64,000 bases of DNA from Toxorhynchites rutilus septentrionalis (taxonomy: Eukaryota > Arthropoda > Insecta > Diptera > Culicidae), in assembly GCF_029784135.1 (NCBI RefSeq), contig NC_073746.1, forward strand, positions 183,091,983-183,155,982, read 5' to 3'. A program made the position numbers and the translations under genes. The first letter of the stretch is position 1, and each line of letters starts with the position of its first letter. Below the pieces are notes generated by a model that did no database searches, had not been told where the DNA came from, and was given only the letters and a program-made list of their open reading frames with translations. Shown one piece after another: positions 10,588 to 22,200 of this stretch.

Positions 10588-11267
10588 TTACTTACGGCGT
10601 CCAACCAGGATTCTGTTTTTAGGGGTACAATTCTCCGGATTCAAACGTTTCTGCTTCACCGTGTAACCGAATTCTTCCGCCCGCAATGCACGATCCTTGT
10701 CTATCACATCCATGCAGTAAAAACCTTGGTGAGATTTTTCAACGTTGGTTCTGTCGTTATCCAAATCATGTGTTTGATCTGCACAGTGCGCAATGCACAA
10801 ATACTCCTTGAGTAGCAAATTCGACTGTTGGAAAACCTTGCTCCTAGGGTACCTTACTCGATCAAACTCGTACAGCTTACCATAGCAGCAGGGGCAGCAC
10901 ACAAAGTTCGCATTTCGATTGAAGCATTTTTCCAGCACAATATCGGTGGCAACGCCACAAGCGTGTAGCGATACTCCGATGTCGAAATTGGCCTCGAAGT
11001 AGTCCAAATTGCACTGCAAATAAACAACATTTGTCAGCCCCAGTCGCTTCACTCGTTCCGTTGCCAGCTGTTGGGATTCTTCCTTGTTCTCGAGCAGATA
11101 GATTGTACACTCGGGCAGAAGGTACGCTAGCAGTATCCCCAAGTGTCCAGTGCCCGAACAAAAATCAACGATTACATCTCCCGGGCGGGCCAGCGTTATC
11201 ACCTCATTCGCGAGACACTCCAGCTGATGCTTCTTGCGCTGGACGCGTTTGTTTGGCAGTTTTCCAC
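10588..11267 (-). CDS. GSTCD: GSTCD homologue, 3' coding exon (methyltransferase-like domain)
   Basis: This exon encodes a Rossmann-type methyltransferase fold: motif I VDFCSGTGHLG, the acidic Glu of LLENKEE, then SLHACGVATD and CPCCYG, all hallmarks of the C-terminal domain of glutathione S-transferase C-terminal domain-containing protein. It begins after a TTTCCAG acceptor at 11268-11269, and the upstream ATG that would give MFPGG is intronic. Joined in phase to the exon ending at 29899, it follows the DWDDVP segment as in the vertebrate protein. The combined coding length is 1782 nt (593 residues; human about 630). Biochemical activity of the family is not well defined; a methyl donor-dependent reaction is suggested by the fold only. 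Confidence 0.92.
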
Positions 11268-11277
11268 CTGGAAACAT

Positions 11278-11717
11278 AGTAACAATTGTTCAGCTACTTT
11301 TTTTTAATGTTACTGATGATGGACACATAAGTTGATTGCTTTTTTTTGTGATTCAAATGATTCCATTCTGCGAATGTTTTCATAAGTGCCGTGTTGAAAC
11401 CATCAAAGGACCACTTTTTGTAATGCTAATATTGGACCAATAATTTGAGCTAATTATGGCTAATCATAGAACCAATCATTAGAGAATTGCATTCGTTTTT
11501 CACATTTCCCTCCTGTATAAAACAAATGGAATTTTGATTATTGTTCATCAGAAAATATTTGGGTATCCCACAGCGAATCGCTCATTTTCGATTACTGCCT
11601 TGCGTTGATCTTGTTGTTGGTTGAATGACAAAGATGTCCTCCGGCCATGGTACCGCCCCGTGGGAAAGAATCTGCACCATGAGAAGATGCCTAGGAGTTC
11701 TTTTTTCCAAAATATAT
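11278..11717. other. intronic stretch without recognised gene
   Basis: AT-rich sequence with a TATAAAA at about 11515-11521 and a short frame starting MTKMSS at 11625 on the plus strand. That frame has no recognisable homology and runs into the MITE-like element, so no gene is called. Confidence 0.4.
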
Positions 11718-13245
11718 AGGGGAAAAGCGGTTAAAATTAACACCCTAAGGAATATGCCCATTTACTGCGTCCACATGCTGCTAAAATTTCCGTTCTTCGG
11801 AGAATATTATAGCTTAACTAACGGTTGTTCAAGATATCAAACGGTTTTTATTATAGAAAATAAAAATAATACATTTTTCATCAAAAGGAAATATGATGTA
11901 AAATCAGTGTTTGAATTTCGATCAAAATCGAATGATACACAATGTGTCATGCAAGTAAACTCTCACGAACATATAACCAAATATGAGAGGATCATTCAGA
12001 TACTTGTATGAATGTCAGTAATCACTTGTGTAACATTTAGTGATTAAACTAAGAGAGGAACGAAGACTGTTGATTGCATATCCGATCTGTATCAAACATC
12101 GCATACCATTTTCGAAGCCTGCATACAAGTTTGAACCGCATATATCGTCCCATTTTACTATAGCGAAACCCACTGCACAGAAAAGTACAAAGCAATAGAT
12201 GATACAAGAAAAATTACGTCATCATTCAGTCACCATTTGCGGAGAGCAGCGAATGGGAAAAGAGATAAAACGCGAGAGTTTTTGCTTCTCACTGGAGCGG
12301 TGTTGCTAGTAAAACTATACGGTCTATATGAATATACATATTTCAAGGGATAGCGGCGTTAAAAATGGAAAATATAATCTGACTACCCTCCCTTAGCCTC
12401 TACCGAGCTAAATAATAATATAATTTGCACTCTCTGAGAAGCGATTTTTTCAATGAGTGGATCATTTGGCAAACACTGTGTAAAATTGAACATTTTTTTT
12501 ATCGTGTGGTTAAAATGATCACATGGTGAAGGTAAAATGAACAATTACATATATCATGCTAAATGGGATAGATTTATGCGTTGTTCCTTATCTAAATTTG
12601 TTTAAATCATTATTGAAATAGTAGGTACATGTATGAATCAAGCTGAGATTATCCACCTAGAGTAGGAATTAGAATTTTCACATACGTACAAAAACGTAGT
12701 AAGAAACCCACAACGCTTCACATATTGAGGTTTGGTTTTGGTCGAGGTGGCATATTTTTTACAGGGTCAAAGCCACAAAAGGAACCCCTTGAAAAGCTAC
12801 ATTTGATGAGGTAAATCAGCTTTGGAAAACATGACATTGTTAGTGGTTATCCAGTGGTGGCTCATTTTGCCCCAAACAACAAAGTAATTTCGAATGTGAA
12901 TTAATCACTGAAACCAAACAAAATATCTGTTTACCTCTCATTGAATATGTGAACAGTTGTCCAAACTGATGATTTGTCGAAGATATCAGGTCGAATAATT
13001 TAAATTTCACGGGAAATTCCTCAAATACGATGCGCACAAAAGTACATCAAAATGGCTACCGTGAGAGAAATTTCTGTTTTATTTTTTACATTTCACAGTT
13101 TCCTGCATAACCAGGTGTCTTGAACAGCTTTAAATGTTCTAAGAGTAGGACAATGAAGAAGTATCAATTTGTTTACAGTTAAAATATCGAAGTTTGAGCA
13201 CTGGTTCATTTTACCAACCCTGTTCATTTTAACCTCATTTACCCT
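11718..13245. mobile_element. non-autonomous element with GGGGAAAA-type inverted ends
   Basis: The left end AGGGGAAAAGCGGTTAAAAT and the right end, whose complement reads AGGGTAAATGAGGTTAAAAT, form imperfect inverted termini, each embedded in TATA. The 1.5-kb interior repeats phrases such as GGTAAAATGAAC near both ends and has no coding frame of note. Superfamily not determined. Confidence 0.6.
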
Positions 13246-13820
13246 ATATTTTTTGTCAAGGCTCATATGGCGTTAGCCTGACGGGCCGGGGTACAATATT
13301 TTGACAATATTTCTGATAAACTATGTTAGTAATATGTAAACGATTACTCGCGGTTGGCTCGAGGTTAGTATTACAATTTGTTGTCATAATGGAGATGTTG
13401 TAGTCTCCATTGTTTTGTACATCTGCCCGACACGGGATACTTCCTATTAAGGGGCCACTGACCATTAATCGGCGACGTCCCCTTAGTCGGTACCCCATAT
13501 CAATCGTGGTGCATCTCACTTGACTAGAGGAATCTTGAATAGAATGGTCACTGGACGGTACAATCATCAGCTCGTGTGGAGTTGTCATGAATGGTACAAC
13601 CTTTGGCTCTTGTTGAATGATCAGTGGGCTGCACAACCTTCGGCCCGTGTATCTGTAAAGAGTGTGTGTATGTATGTATTGCCGCGACTAAGTAGAAGTT
13701 TATCGATCGGATAGACGGGATATGAAACAGGGATACAACGAAGGAAACATCATTAATCGTTGACATCGGCGTTTCTGAGGAACAGGTATAGATGAAGCAG
13801 AAGATCAGGATCACGACTAC
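13246..13820. other. stretch with no recognised feature
   Basis: Short frames on both strands only. It lies just downstream of the LOA 3' end and may include its 3' untranslated region. Confidence 0.4.
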
Positions 13821-14375
13821 CTAAGATGATCGATCACGACCTACATTCAATCCCTTGAACCATGCACTCGTTGAGACCTTAGGGATAATCGTGTGTATCC
13901 AATGACCGAACTCATCTTCACTCCACATGCGCTGCCGACTTACGAGCGTGTGCTGATAAGGAATATGAAAAAATTCGTTATAAGCAATTTGCCTTTCAAA
14001 AAGTGTGTCTTCTGAAGCGGCCACCTTAGCTAGCGAGTCCGCTTTCTCATTCTGTCCGCGGAATCGAGCAATGAGAATTTCGATCAAAGCACTCAATAGT
14101 TGTCTTATTCTTGTTAGCAAATAAGATGAGCGTTTATCAACTCTCATTGAGCGGATTGCCTCTATTGAGCTGGGACAGTCTGAAAAAATAAAATAATGGT
14201 CGATGGACAGTGTTTCAATGATCCCTAGAGCATAGTATATCGCACCCAGTTCAGCGACATACACGGAATAAGGATCATCGAGTTTGAAAGAAGCACTGGA
14301 ACTTTCATTGAAGATGCCGAAGCCAGTGGACCCGTTTATGAATGAACCGTCAGTAAAGAACATCAGTTTTCCCAT
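13821..14375 (-). pseudogene. LOA-like non-LTR element, RNase H domain
   Basis: Intact-looking ribonuclease H domain: FFTDGSF with the first catalytic Asp, the Glu in the YVAELGAIYYAL helix, FSDCPSSIEAI with the next Asp and RGQNEKADSLAK near the C-terminus with the last. It is followed by the usual basic tail. This is the 3' coding end of the element; it digests the RNA strand during target-primed reverse transcription. The connection to the upstream RT is frameshifted (around 14391-14640). Confidence 0.85.
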
Positions 14376-14682
14376 ATTTTTCCAAAAATATCAACGAAAT
14401 AACATTTGAGCGTAGAAGATCAGGATTGCATCGATTTTTTGTCGTATGGACAGATAAAAAATGACAGAGGAATTGCAAAAGTATGGGAAGCAAACTTGGT
14501 TGGAGATGCCTGGTAAAGAGTGCATGTCGTGGATATGGTACCCATGGTATGAAGACATAAAACTTGACTGAGGAGTCAGTTGAAGTAGATATTCGAAGTT
14601 ATCAATCACCAATGGATTCATGATCTTGCAACGGACGGATGAGAAATCTGTAAGATAATTCTGTGAACCGAAGAGTAAGCGG

Positions 14683-16151
14683 TGGTGATAAATGACTTGA
14701 TAATGCGTACCATCGGTACTTCGCGTACCTGCAGTTATAAAATAGATCCCAATAGTGATCCTCAGCCTTTTATCCAGTATTTCATATCCCTACCTCCCCG
14801 TGGTGCCGGCTGGGGTATATGAGTACCCACAGTGAAGATCAGGTAACCAACCCCAGTGGGATCTTGGTCGTATGCTAACAGTGAAGAGGGGTGGGGGGGT
14901 GGTGTGCTCCCCGGGAAAGAGGAGATGGATTTCTACTGAGCCCAGGGGCCCATGCGGCCCTGATGAGGTGGGAACCGATTAACGAAAGAATAATTGGTGC
15001 CAGATTCAGAACACGGGCGAGAAACCTTACAGCGATCCAGTGCTATGCGCCAACAGATGCTGCCGACCAGCAGGAGAACGAAAGTTTCTACAGTCAGCAG
15101 TGTGGTCCCAGAGAAGCTGGTCCATCTAAGAGAAGCTCAATACGAGGCGTTTTCGTGCAAGGCATTGCACAATGGCGTCTTGTCCGACCCAATACGGGTT
15201 ACTGCCGGTGTGAGACGGCTACATATTATCACCACTACTGTTTCTTATCGTTCTGGAATGAGGTACTAGTTGGAGCTATTGACAAGAGACCAAACAGAGG
15301 ATTGCTTTGGAATCCTTTAAGAATGGAGCACTTAAACGACCTGGATATAGCCGACGACATTGTTTTGCTCTCCCAACGCCGAAGTGATATGCAGAGCAAG
15401 CTAGACGACCTCTCCGAGAGCTCCCAAGCAGCAGGTCTCGCAGTAAATGTCGCCAAAACTAAATCCATGGTAGTGGACACTGACAATACCTCTAGCTTCA
15501 CAGTAGCGGAACAAAGAATTGAACAGGTGGAAACGTTCCAATATCTTGGGAGCCAAACAACGCCGGATGGTGGTACCAAGACCGATATAGCCACACGGAT
15601 CAGAAAGACCAGGGGTGCCTTTGCAGGTCTACGAAATATCTGGCGCTAAAATCAGATCACTCTACATACAGAAAACTCGAATTCATTATTCGTACGTTTA
15701 ATCCGTACTACTGTACAGATTTGAAACGTGGTACGGCTAAGCGGAGACAACGCAAAAACTCCAGGTTTTCGTTAATCGTTGCCAGCGATATATAATTCGA
15801 GCATGGTGGCCTCAACTGGATATCCAATGTGGAACTTCATCGTCGATGTCATCAGCCCCCGATAGCTACAGAAATTCGCGAACGTAAGTGGAAGTGGATC
15901 GAAAACCGCTTTAGGAGAGGAGCAAACGAGATCTGCAGAGAGGTCCTCGACTGGAATCCACAAGGACAGCACAGAAGAGGCAGACCCAGAGGCTAGTGGC
16001 GGCGTAGCCTTACCAATGACATCCAAAATGTTGATACCAATCTTACCTGGCGGCTAGTGGAAGCCATGGCAGATGACCGTCGACAGTGGAGACTTCTGAC
16101 ATCGTCCTTTTGTTCTGCCCAACAGGCAGACACGGACCAATAAGTAAGTAA
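14683..16151 (+). mobile_element. non-LTR retrotransposon, internally deleted, inserted in the LOA element
   Basis: A 12-bp target duplication GAAGAGTAAGCG lies at 14670-14681 and 16152-16163; the uninterrupted target exists at about 8070. The insert reads plus: part of an endonuclease domain (RNLTAIQCYAPTDAADQQE), then after an internal deletion the RT region LHNGVLSDP, and DLDIADDIVLLS with the catalytic ADD. A C-terminal region ending in RGRPR follows, and it terminates in a TAAG tandem repeat at 16140-16150. It is 1.47 kb, so most of the protein is missing. The clade (CR1/L2-like or I-like) could not be settled by eye. Confidence 0.85.
14891..15649 (+). pseudogene. endonuclease-RT fusion remnant of the inserted non-LTR element
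   Basis: A 252-residue open frame joins the end of an apurinic-type endonuclease domain (YAPTDAADQQ) to RT motifs (IADDIVLL; GLAVNVAKTKSMVV; QYLGSQTTPDGG). The middle, including most of the RT fingers, is deleted. Beyond 15649 the C-terminal region continues in other frames to about 16140. It cannot be functional. Confidence 0.8.
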
Positions 16152-16829
16152 GAAGAGTAAGCGAGGATACTCCTGCCACTTCGAGACTCATCGTATGTGT
16201 CGAATGCAAACTACCCCAACGCAAGCAACGATATTATATCCTCTCCAGCTTGAAAATATGAATATCGTTGTTTTTCGACCATTTCGGGTTTCTCCGCAGA
16301 GAATTCGATACCCAGCTTGAGAGCTCACGTGAACAGATTGTTCAGAGTGTTTTGCAAAGACTTTTGCAGAACTATGGGATTAGTACCCGTGATGGAAATA
16401 ACTCCATCGTCTGCCAGTTGTCTTGACGTGTAATCTCTAGTTAGACAATCATCTATATCATTGACATAAAAACTATACAAGAGGGGGCTTAGGCAGGAAC
16501 CTTGTGGTAGGTCCATAAGACTGTATCGAGAAGATTCGAGCTGCCATAATTGAAATACATGTGCTTTTCTGACAGCAAATTGTACATGAAATTATTGGCG
16601 AAAGTCCACGATTATGAAGCTTCTCTAAGAGAATTTCTATGGAAACTGGATCAAATGTCCCTTTGATATCGAGGAAAACGGAATCTATTTGTTCTTTGCG
16701 AGCAAATGCGAGTTGGATTTCAGTTTTCAGTAGCCATTTAGGCGTTAGTGTATTCCCATCTTATCGATACACATGTTGTAAATTACACAATGCCGCCTTT
16801 GTTTTGGCTTAAGAATACTCCTATTGTTC

Positions 16830-17290
16830 GAACCGATGCATCAGACCGCATTACAATTTAATTTTATATCCATAGTTCTGTTTCACAATCTTTCGTCATC
16901 TTTCGAACAGCTTAAATATTTTATCCTCCCAGAACATCTTTGCCTTCTCGTCGAAAACTGCTGCGAGCCATACATGTGAGAAACAGGCTGCTTGGTAGTA
17001 GCTGATAATACAGAATGCATTCCGAATCCCACCAGAAACAGAGTAGATCTTTCTTCGGGCGAAGGCCGGATATGTAAAAGAATCAATAAGCATGGTATAA
17101 ATCCTCGCATAAGCGGAAATGCTAGTGTTTCGCCTGACCTTTGGATCGTTTATATTTTTTTCCGAAAACCTACAGCATCACTACAATCAATTACAGAGAA
17201 ATCAACATTCAAATTTTCACACAATTCATCGTCCGTCCATTCTTTGGAATGAATCTTTACTCAACAAATGAGGAAAGCATATCAGCAGTG
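16830..17290 (-). repeat. mariner-type remnant (family R), copy 1
   Basis: On the minus strand the segment ends with a mariner-like C-terminal tail (FWEDKIFKLFERW and KQNYGYKIKL). The remainder is frameshifted. The same ~460 bp recurs at 47502-47757 plus 50689-50950, where it is interrupted by a TA-flanked element, and part of it at 51785-51990. The 47502 copy starts with TTGGGTTGTCCGAAAAGTTA, a mariner-like terminus. Confidence 0.65.
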
Positions 17291-17317
17291 GAAGACTTGT
17301 TGATTGTTGATTGTTGA

Positions 17318-18005
17318 AAAAATTTATGCCAAATGTCTTCAAATTGCATGAAACGCATTGCATTGCATTTATCTCGAAAAATTCCGTCAAAAATCGACTT
17401 TTCAGACAAAAGCGACCAAGTGCCCAAAAGTCAATTTCTGTCAAAAAAATTTGTTTCAAGATAACAGTAAATCTCGACGTTTCATGCAATTCTAATACAT
17501 TTGGCATTGAAAAACTTTTTTTGAAAACCCCGATTTCCTTTACTTCCCCCTTGGGTGATTTTTTGAGTTTCAGAAAACTAAAATTTTGAGATCTGCGACA
17601 ACAGTAAATGAAGTCCGTATGAACCAATATTTTGCAGAAGGTATTTTAACGTGCTAATCAACATTTCGTAGGGAGTCCCGTATGAAAAATCGATGACGAT
17701 TTTCATTGGCATCCTAAACCATACGTTTTGCCTCGTATTCCGAAAAAAACGAAAAAATCCCAGAGTGTCGATTTTTGACGAAAAATTTTTTTAGAGATGA
17801 CAGAAATCTCGACGTTTCATGCAATTTGAAGACATTTGTCATTAATTTTTTTTTTAGAAAACCCCCTCACCCAAAGGGGGAGGGTGATTTTTCGGTTTTC
17901 AAAAAACTCAAACTTTGACCGCTTTGCGACACTAGTAAATGAAGTCCGATTGAGCTGATATTTTGCATAGGGTAGTTTTTCGTAGGAATCAACATTTCTA
18001 ATCAA
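17318..18005 (+). repeat. repeat family F, tandem and inverted copies
   Basis: Two direct copies (17420-17735 and 17740-18005) of the 8395-8715 repeat lie head to tail, preceded at 17318-17360 by a short inverted piece of the same repeat (complement of the CGTTTCATGCAATTTGAAGAC word at 17812). The arrangement could form a foldback. No coding function. Confidence 0.7.
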
Positions 18006-18558
18006 GTACACATTATCCTCAATAAAGCAATGTTGTTCTTCAAACTTAATCTCGTTGTAATTTCATAAATTCGTCACACAATCTGGTTTCAATCTGGCTG
18101 GCAATCTGCTGGTGCGAGGGGCTAATCAATTCGAGCGTGTCTCCACAGTACCCCCTCCAGTTACACCAAAATTCGTATACGATGACCAGATGGTGTCACT
18201 TTAGTTTTAACGTCTTCATTTACTTTTATGTTGTCATTCTCTTCTAATACAAATGCAGCCTTGATTCGATCCTATTCGATCGACTGATATTCGTTGACGT
18301 TTTCCTGCCACCAACAAATCGAAAAACTTGTCACGGTCCTTCGTATGGTTGCTGTAAGGATTTTTTTACCAGGTCAATCCGTACGAATGCATATTTACAA
18401 TCTTGAAGTGCTTGTTATTTGGATATCTTCTGTTTAGCGTGATGAGTTTTTGAGCTTGGTTTCAGATTATCGAAAATCTGATGCAGCTGCTGAGCGTAAT
18501 CACTACGATTTAGTTGTTTCCCAGGTTCGTTGAAGAACTCGCCAGGTATATGTAATTG

Positions 18559-18916
18559 TTAGCCGTAAACTAGCTCTGCTGCAGAATAATTAAAATCTTC
18601 CCTCAACGCTGCCCGAATTCCCAAAAGTACCAATGGGAGCCTATCCGACCAGTGTTTCGCATCTACGCTTCTGTGAAAACGCTCCCCCAAACCGTTGGAC
18701 TGTGGGTGATAAGCAGTCGTTCGTAAATGCTCCGTTCCCATAATTCTGTAAAGTTCTCCGAAAAGAATTGCCCCAAAATGCCTGCCTTGATCAGTAGTGA
18801 TGCGATGCGGCACCCCAAAGCACACCCACGAAGACATAAACACTTTAGCCACTATCTCCGCCGTAATATCCGTGATGGGTACTGCTTCTGGCCAACGAGA
18901 GAATCTATCAACCAAA
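18559..18916 (-). pseudogene. gypsy integrase, catalytic core, second half of the gene
   Basis: MVDRFSRWPEAVPI is followed by ITTDQGRHF with the second catalytic Asp, and by YHPQSNGLGERFHR with the catalytic Glu: the Ty3/gypsy integrase core. Its first part (HHCC zinc domain) is at 25412-25795; the BEL element has been inserted between them with duplication of GCAAC (18917-18921 and 25328-25332). Sequence from 18150 to 18558 continues the C-terminal part with stops. Confidence 0.85.
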
Positions 18917-18921
18917 GCAAC

Positions 18922-19247
18922 TGTTCTATCCTGAATCGCACGCAGGATAGTTGGACCAGTGGACTGTAACTTTGGATTTTGGTTTCAATAGACCTTAGGT
19001 TGCATGTAGGTGTCCACACAGAATTACCACGGGTGGGGTTCTTATGTGGATCTACACACTTGGTCTAAATAGATACACACTGTTCGGATAGGTTTTTCTT
19101 TATTTCTTCGATGTTACTTATACAATGGTTGGAATGAAACTGAAACTCTCTTAGCTGTCGATGCGGCTTTTTATACCCGTCATTGGGCGAACATACATGT
19201 TCATGTTTTCTTCCTTTTTCTGTTGCGCTTCGGTGGCATACCGAACA
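18922..19247 (-). repeat. BEL 3' LTR
   Basis: This is the right-hand LTR of the element in its own orientation. It is 326 bp with TG...CA ends, and contains an AATAAAG-type poly(A) region on the minus strand around 19095. It differs from the other LTR at 18940 region (GCACG versus GGACG). Confidence 0.93.
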
Positions 19248-19269
19248 TACTCCCCCCGATCGGTACGAC

Positions 19270-22200
19270 TTACGATCTGCTTGGATGAGATGTACTTCGA
19301 ATAGAATGGTTGTCTTCGATAGGCAGAATTGAAATTTTGTTGATAGGTCTCCGGAAAATCGAACCATCCACGGATACATCAACTGCTCGGATCAGACCGT
19401 CACTTCCTGGATACACTGCGGAGATTCGACCCAATTTCCAGTGGAGAGGGGGCTGGGTCCGGTTGTGTAGAAGAACAATCATACCTTCACGAACGTTGGG
19501 CATCACCTGTAAATTTTTCTTCCGCGGTTGCAGCGTGTTGAGATAGTCCTGGTTCCAAGCACGCCAGAAGTGCTCGCGCATTAGCCTAAGATGTTGCCAA
19601 CGATCCAAGCGGTTTGCCTTGATATCTTCAAGCGATGGTTCGGCTGGAGCGATGAGAGGACGTCCAATCAAATAATGAGCAGGTGTAATAACTAGCGGAT
19701 CGGCAGGATCGTTCGAAATACTATAAAGTGGGCGAGAGTTCAACACTGCTTCAATCTCAGTCAGGACTGTTACAAATTCTTCGTAGGTTAGCTTCACAGG
19801 TCCAACAATACGCTGCAAGTGGGTTTTAGCGGATTTGACTGCTGCTTCCCATAACCCTCCAAACTCTGGGGCATCTGGTGGAATGAAGTGCCATTCGATT
19901 TCTTTAGTCTGGCAGTACTGCTGAATACGTTGAACTGCTTGTTGATTCCGGAATTGACGATATAACTCATGTAATTCATGCTGGGCACCGCGAAAATTGG
20001 TCCCGTTGTCCGAATGTAGTTGTTGAACCAATCCTCTTCGGCTCACAAAACGTTTAAGGGATGCCAAAAAGGCATCGGTGCTTAGGTCGGAGACAGCTTC
20101 CAAATGAATGGCTTTAGTAGCCATGCACACATAAACTGCTATATAGGCCTTCGTTAATGTCGGACGGCGAGTTCCATGCTTGATCCAACATGGACCAGCA
20201 TAGTCTACTCCAGTCACTGCGAATGGAGGCGATGGTACAACTCTTGCTGGCGGCAAACTTCCCATTAGCTGCGTCGTCTTAGATGGATTCGTACGGAAAC
20301 ATTTAACACAACATCGAGTGACTTGTCGAATAGTAGATCGGGCATTTAACAACCAATATCGCTGACGCATTGCGTTCATCAGGCCAGTCTGTCCGATATG
20401 AAGCAATTCGATGTGCATTTCTTGAATCATCAGTCGAACTATAGGGTCTTTGTCAGGTAAAATTATTTGGTGTCGATTGTTGAACGGCAATTTGGAATGA
20501 CTAAGGCGACCACCAACTCGCAGTAAACCGTTACGGTACATCGGCCGGAGATTACCGATTCTTCTGCAGGGCTCATTAGCAATAACTCGTTCAATTTCGT
20601 CTCCTAAGTGAGTTAGTTGTATTATGCGGATGACAGCTTCTGACGATTGATACAGCTCACGAATCGTCAAGTGGGATCGTTCTCGTTCAGACGCAATCTT
20701 TTTGCAGTTCGCAACAAACCGCAGGATGTATCCCATTATCCTTTGTATTTTACGGAAGCTGCTGAATTTATACAAAAATGCGAAATGAGGACTACTCACG
20801 GCTGCTGTAGCTATAGCGGATTTCATTTCTGGTAACATATCATTGGGAACATCTTCAACATTTTCTGTTTTGTATTGTGACTTTGTGAGGAATTCGGGGC
20901 CGTTCCACCAAAGCATGTTTTCTTCCAGAAGTTCTGGTAGCAGACCACGTGATGTAAGGTCGGCAGGATTCTGCTGAGAACGAATATAATGCCATCGGTA
21001 CTCACTCGTATGTTCTTGGATGACGGCGATACGATTCCGTACGAACAATTGAAGTAGGTTTAGAGGTTTCTTTATCCATGCTAAAACAATCGTGCTATCA
21101 CTCCATAAAACTATGTCCTGGAACGTTATTCCAAGGGCTGGTATCACCTTCTGGAGAAGTCGCGTAAGTAATAGAGCTGCACAAAGCTCTTTTCTGGGTA
21201 TGGAAAGGTCGTGTAAGGGAGCAAGTTTGGACTTGCTGCATAACATTCGAAGTTTGGCTGTTCCGTCGTTGAATATGCTTCGTAGATAAATACATGCTCC
21301 GTAGGCTACAGTTGAGGCGTCGGCAAATCCATGTAACTCGAAGGCAATTGCATTGTTAAAAGTCACACATCTCGGAACCTTTATTCGGTTGAGTTGTGAC
21401 AACGAACACAGTAATAGATTCCACTTCTGGGTCAGTTCGGTGTCAACTGACTCGTCCCATCCTGCCTTAGTTCTCCAAATTTGTTGCACAAGTAATTTTG
21501 CCAGAACTATTACCGGCGAGAACAAACCAAGTGGATCGTAAAACTTAGCCACTTCAGCATAGATAATCCTCTTTGTAATTATTTGTTGTTGTATCGTTGG
21601 TTGCTTAGGTTGATTGGCGATATAAAGGGCATCTTCGTGGGAATCCCACAGCAATCCCAAAATTTTGATTACCTGGTTTGCTTCACAATAATCCATTGGT
21701 ATTTGTTTCTCACACTCTTGCGGCGGTATGTGTTCCAGTAGCTCTTTCGAATTCGAACACCACTTATGTATGGGAAAACCGCCTCGACCAAGAAGCTGCC
21801 TTAATTGACGATAAACTTTGATAGCATCAGTCACACTTTCAGCTCCAGTGAGTATGTCATCCACATATATATCCTCCTTTACTATGCGCGCGGCAACGGG
21901 GAAATCACGTCCTTCTTCTTCTGCCAGCTGCACTAAACATCGTGTGGCCTGGTAAGGGGTGGAAGCTGTTCCATACGTTACGGTTTTCAATTCCAGTATT
22001 CGCAGCGGATGTGCCGGATGTTCTCTCCAGAATATTCGTTGGTAGTTCTGATCTTCAGCTGCCATTGATACCTGGCGGTACATTTTTGCTATGTCCGCCG
22101 ATATTACAATTTGGTGTTTCCGGAATCTTAGTACAATGGAGAATAATTCGCTTTGTACTACAGGCCCGACGTGGAGAACATCGTTTAATGATAAACTATC

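Larger units (their letters stand above)
14391..16770 (-). mobile_element. LOA-like non-LTR element body, split by another non-LTR insertion
   Basis: Minus-strand order is RT finger/palm (16530-16770, with LDIKGAFDSV-like coding), RT palm with MDLPQGSCLSPLLYSFYVNDID and QLADDGV (16325-16516), a deletion near 16260, a short post-palm piece (16164-16260), then 14391-14669 (linker) leading into the RNase H at 13821. The gap 14683-16151 is a different non-LTR element with target duplication. Several frameshifts make it inactive. The FADD box is seen as LADD. Confidence 0.8.

Noticed and set aside
11268..11277. MFPGG as the start of a separate methyltransferase gene
   Set aside because: The ATG lies upstream of a TTTCCAG acceptor and the exon joins in frame to the GSTCD exon ending at 29899.
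11625..12011. Plus-strand frame starting MTKMSSGHG downstream of a TATAAAA
   Set aside because: No family resemblance, and most of it lies inside the 11718-13245 repeat element; a histone-like start was considered but does not match.
17950..18109. Remainder of the left gypsy LTR
   Set aside because: Only the terminal 36 bp match the right LTR; the rest is different, so I did not extend the LTR.
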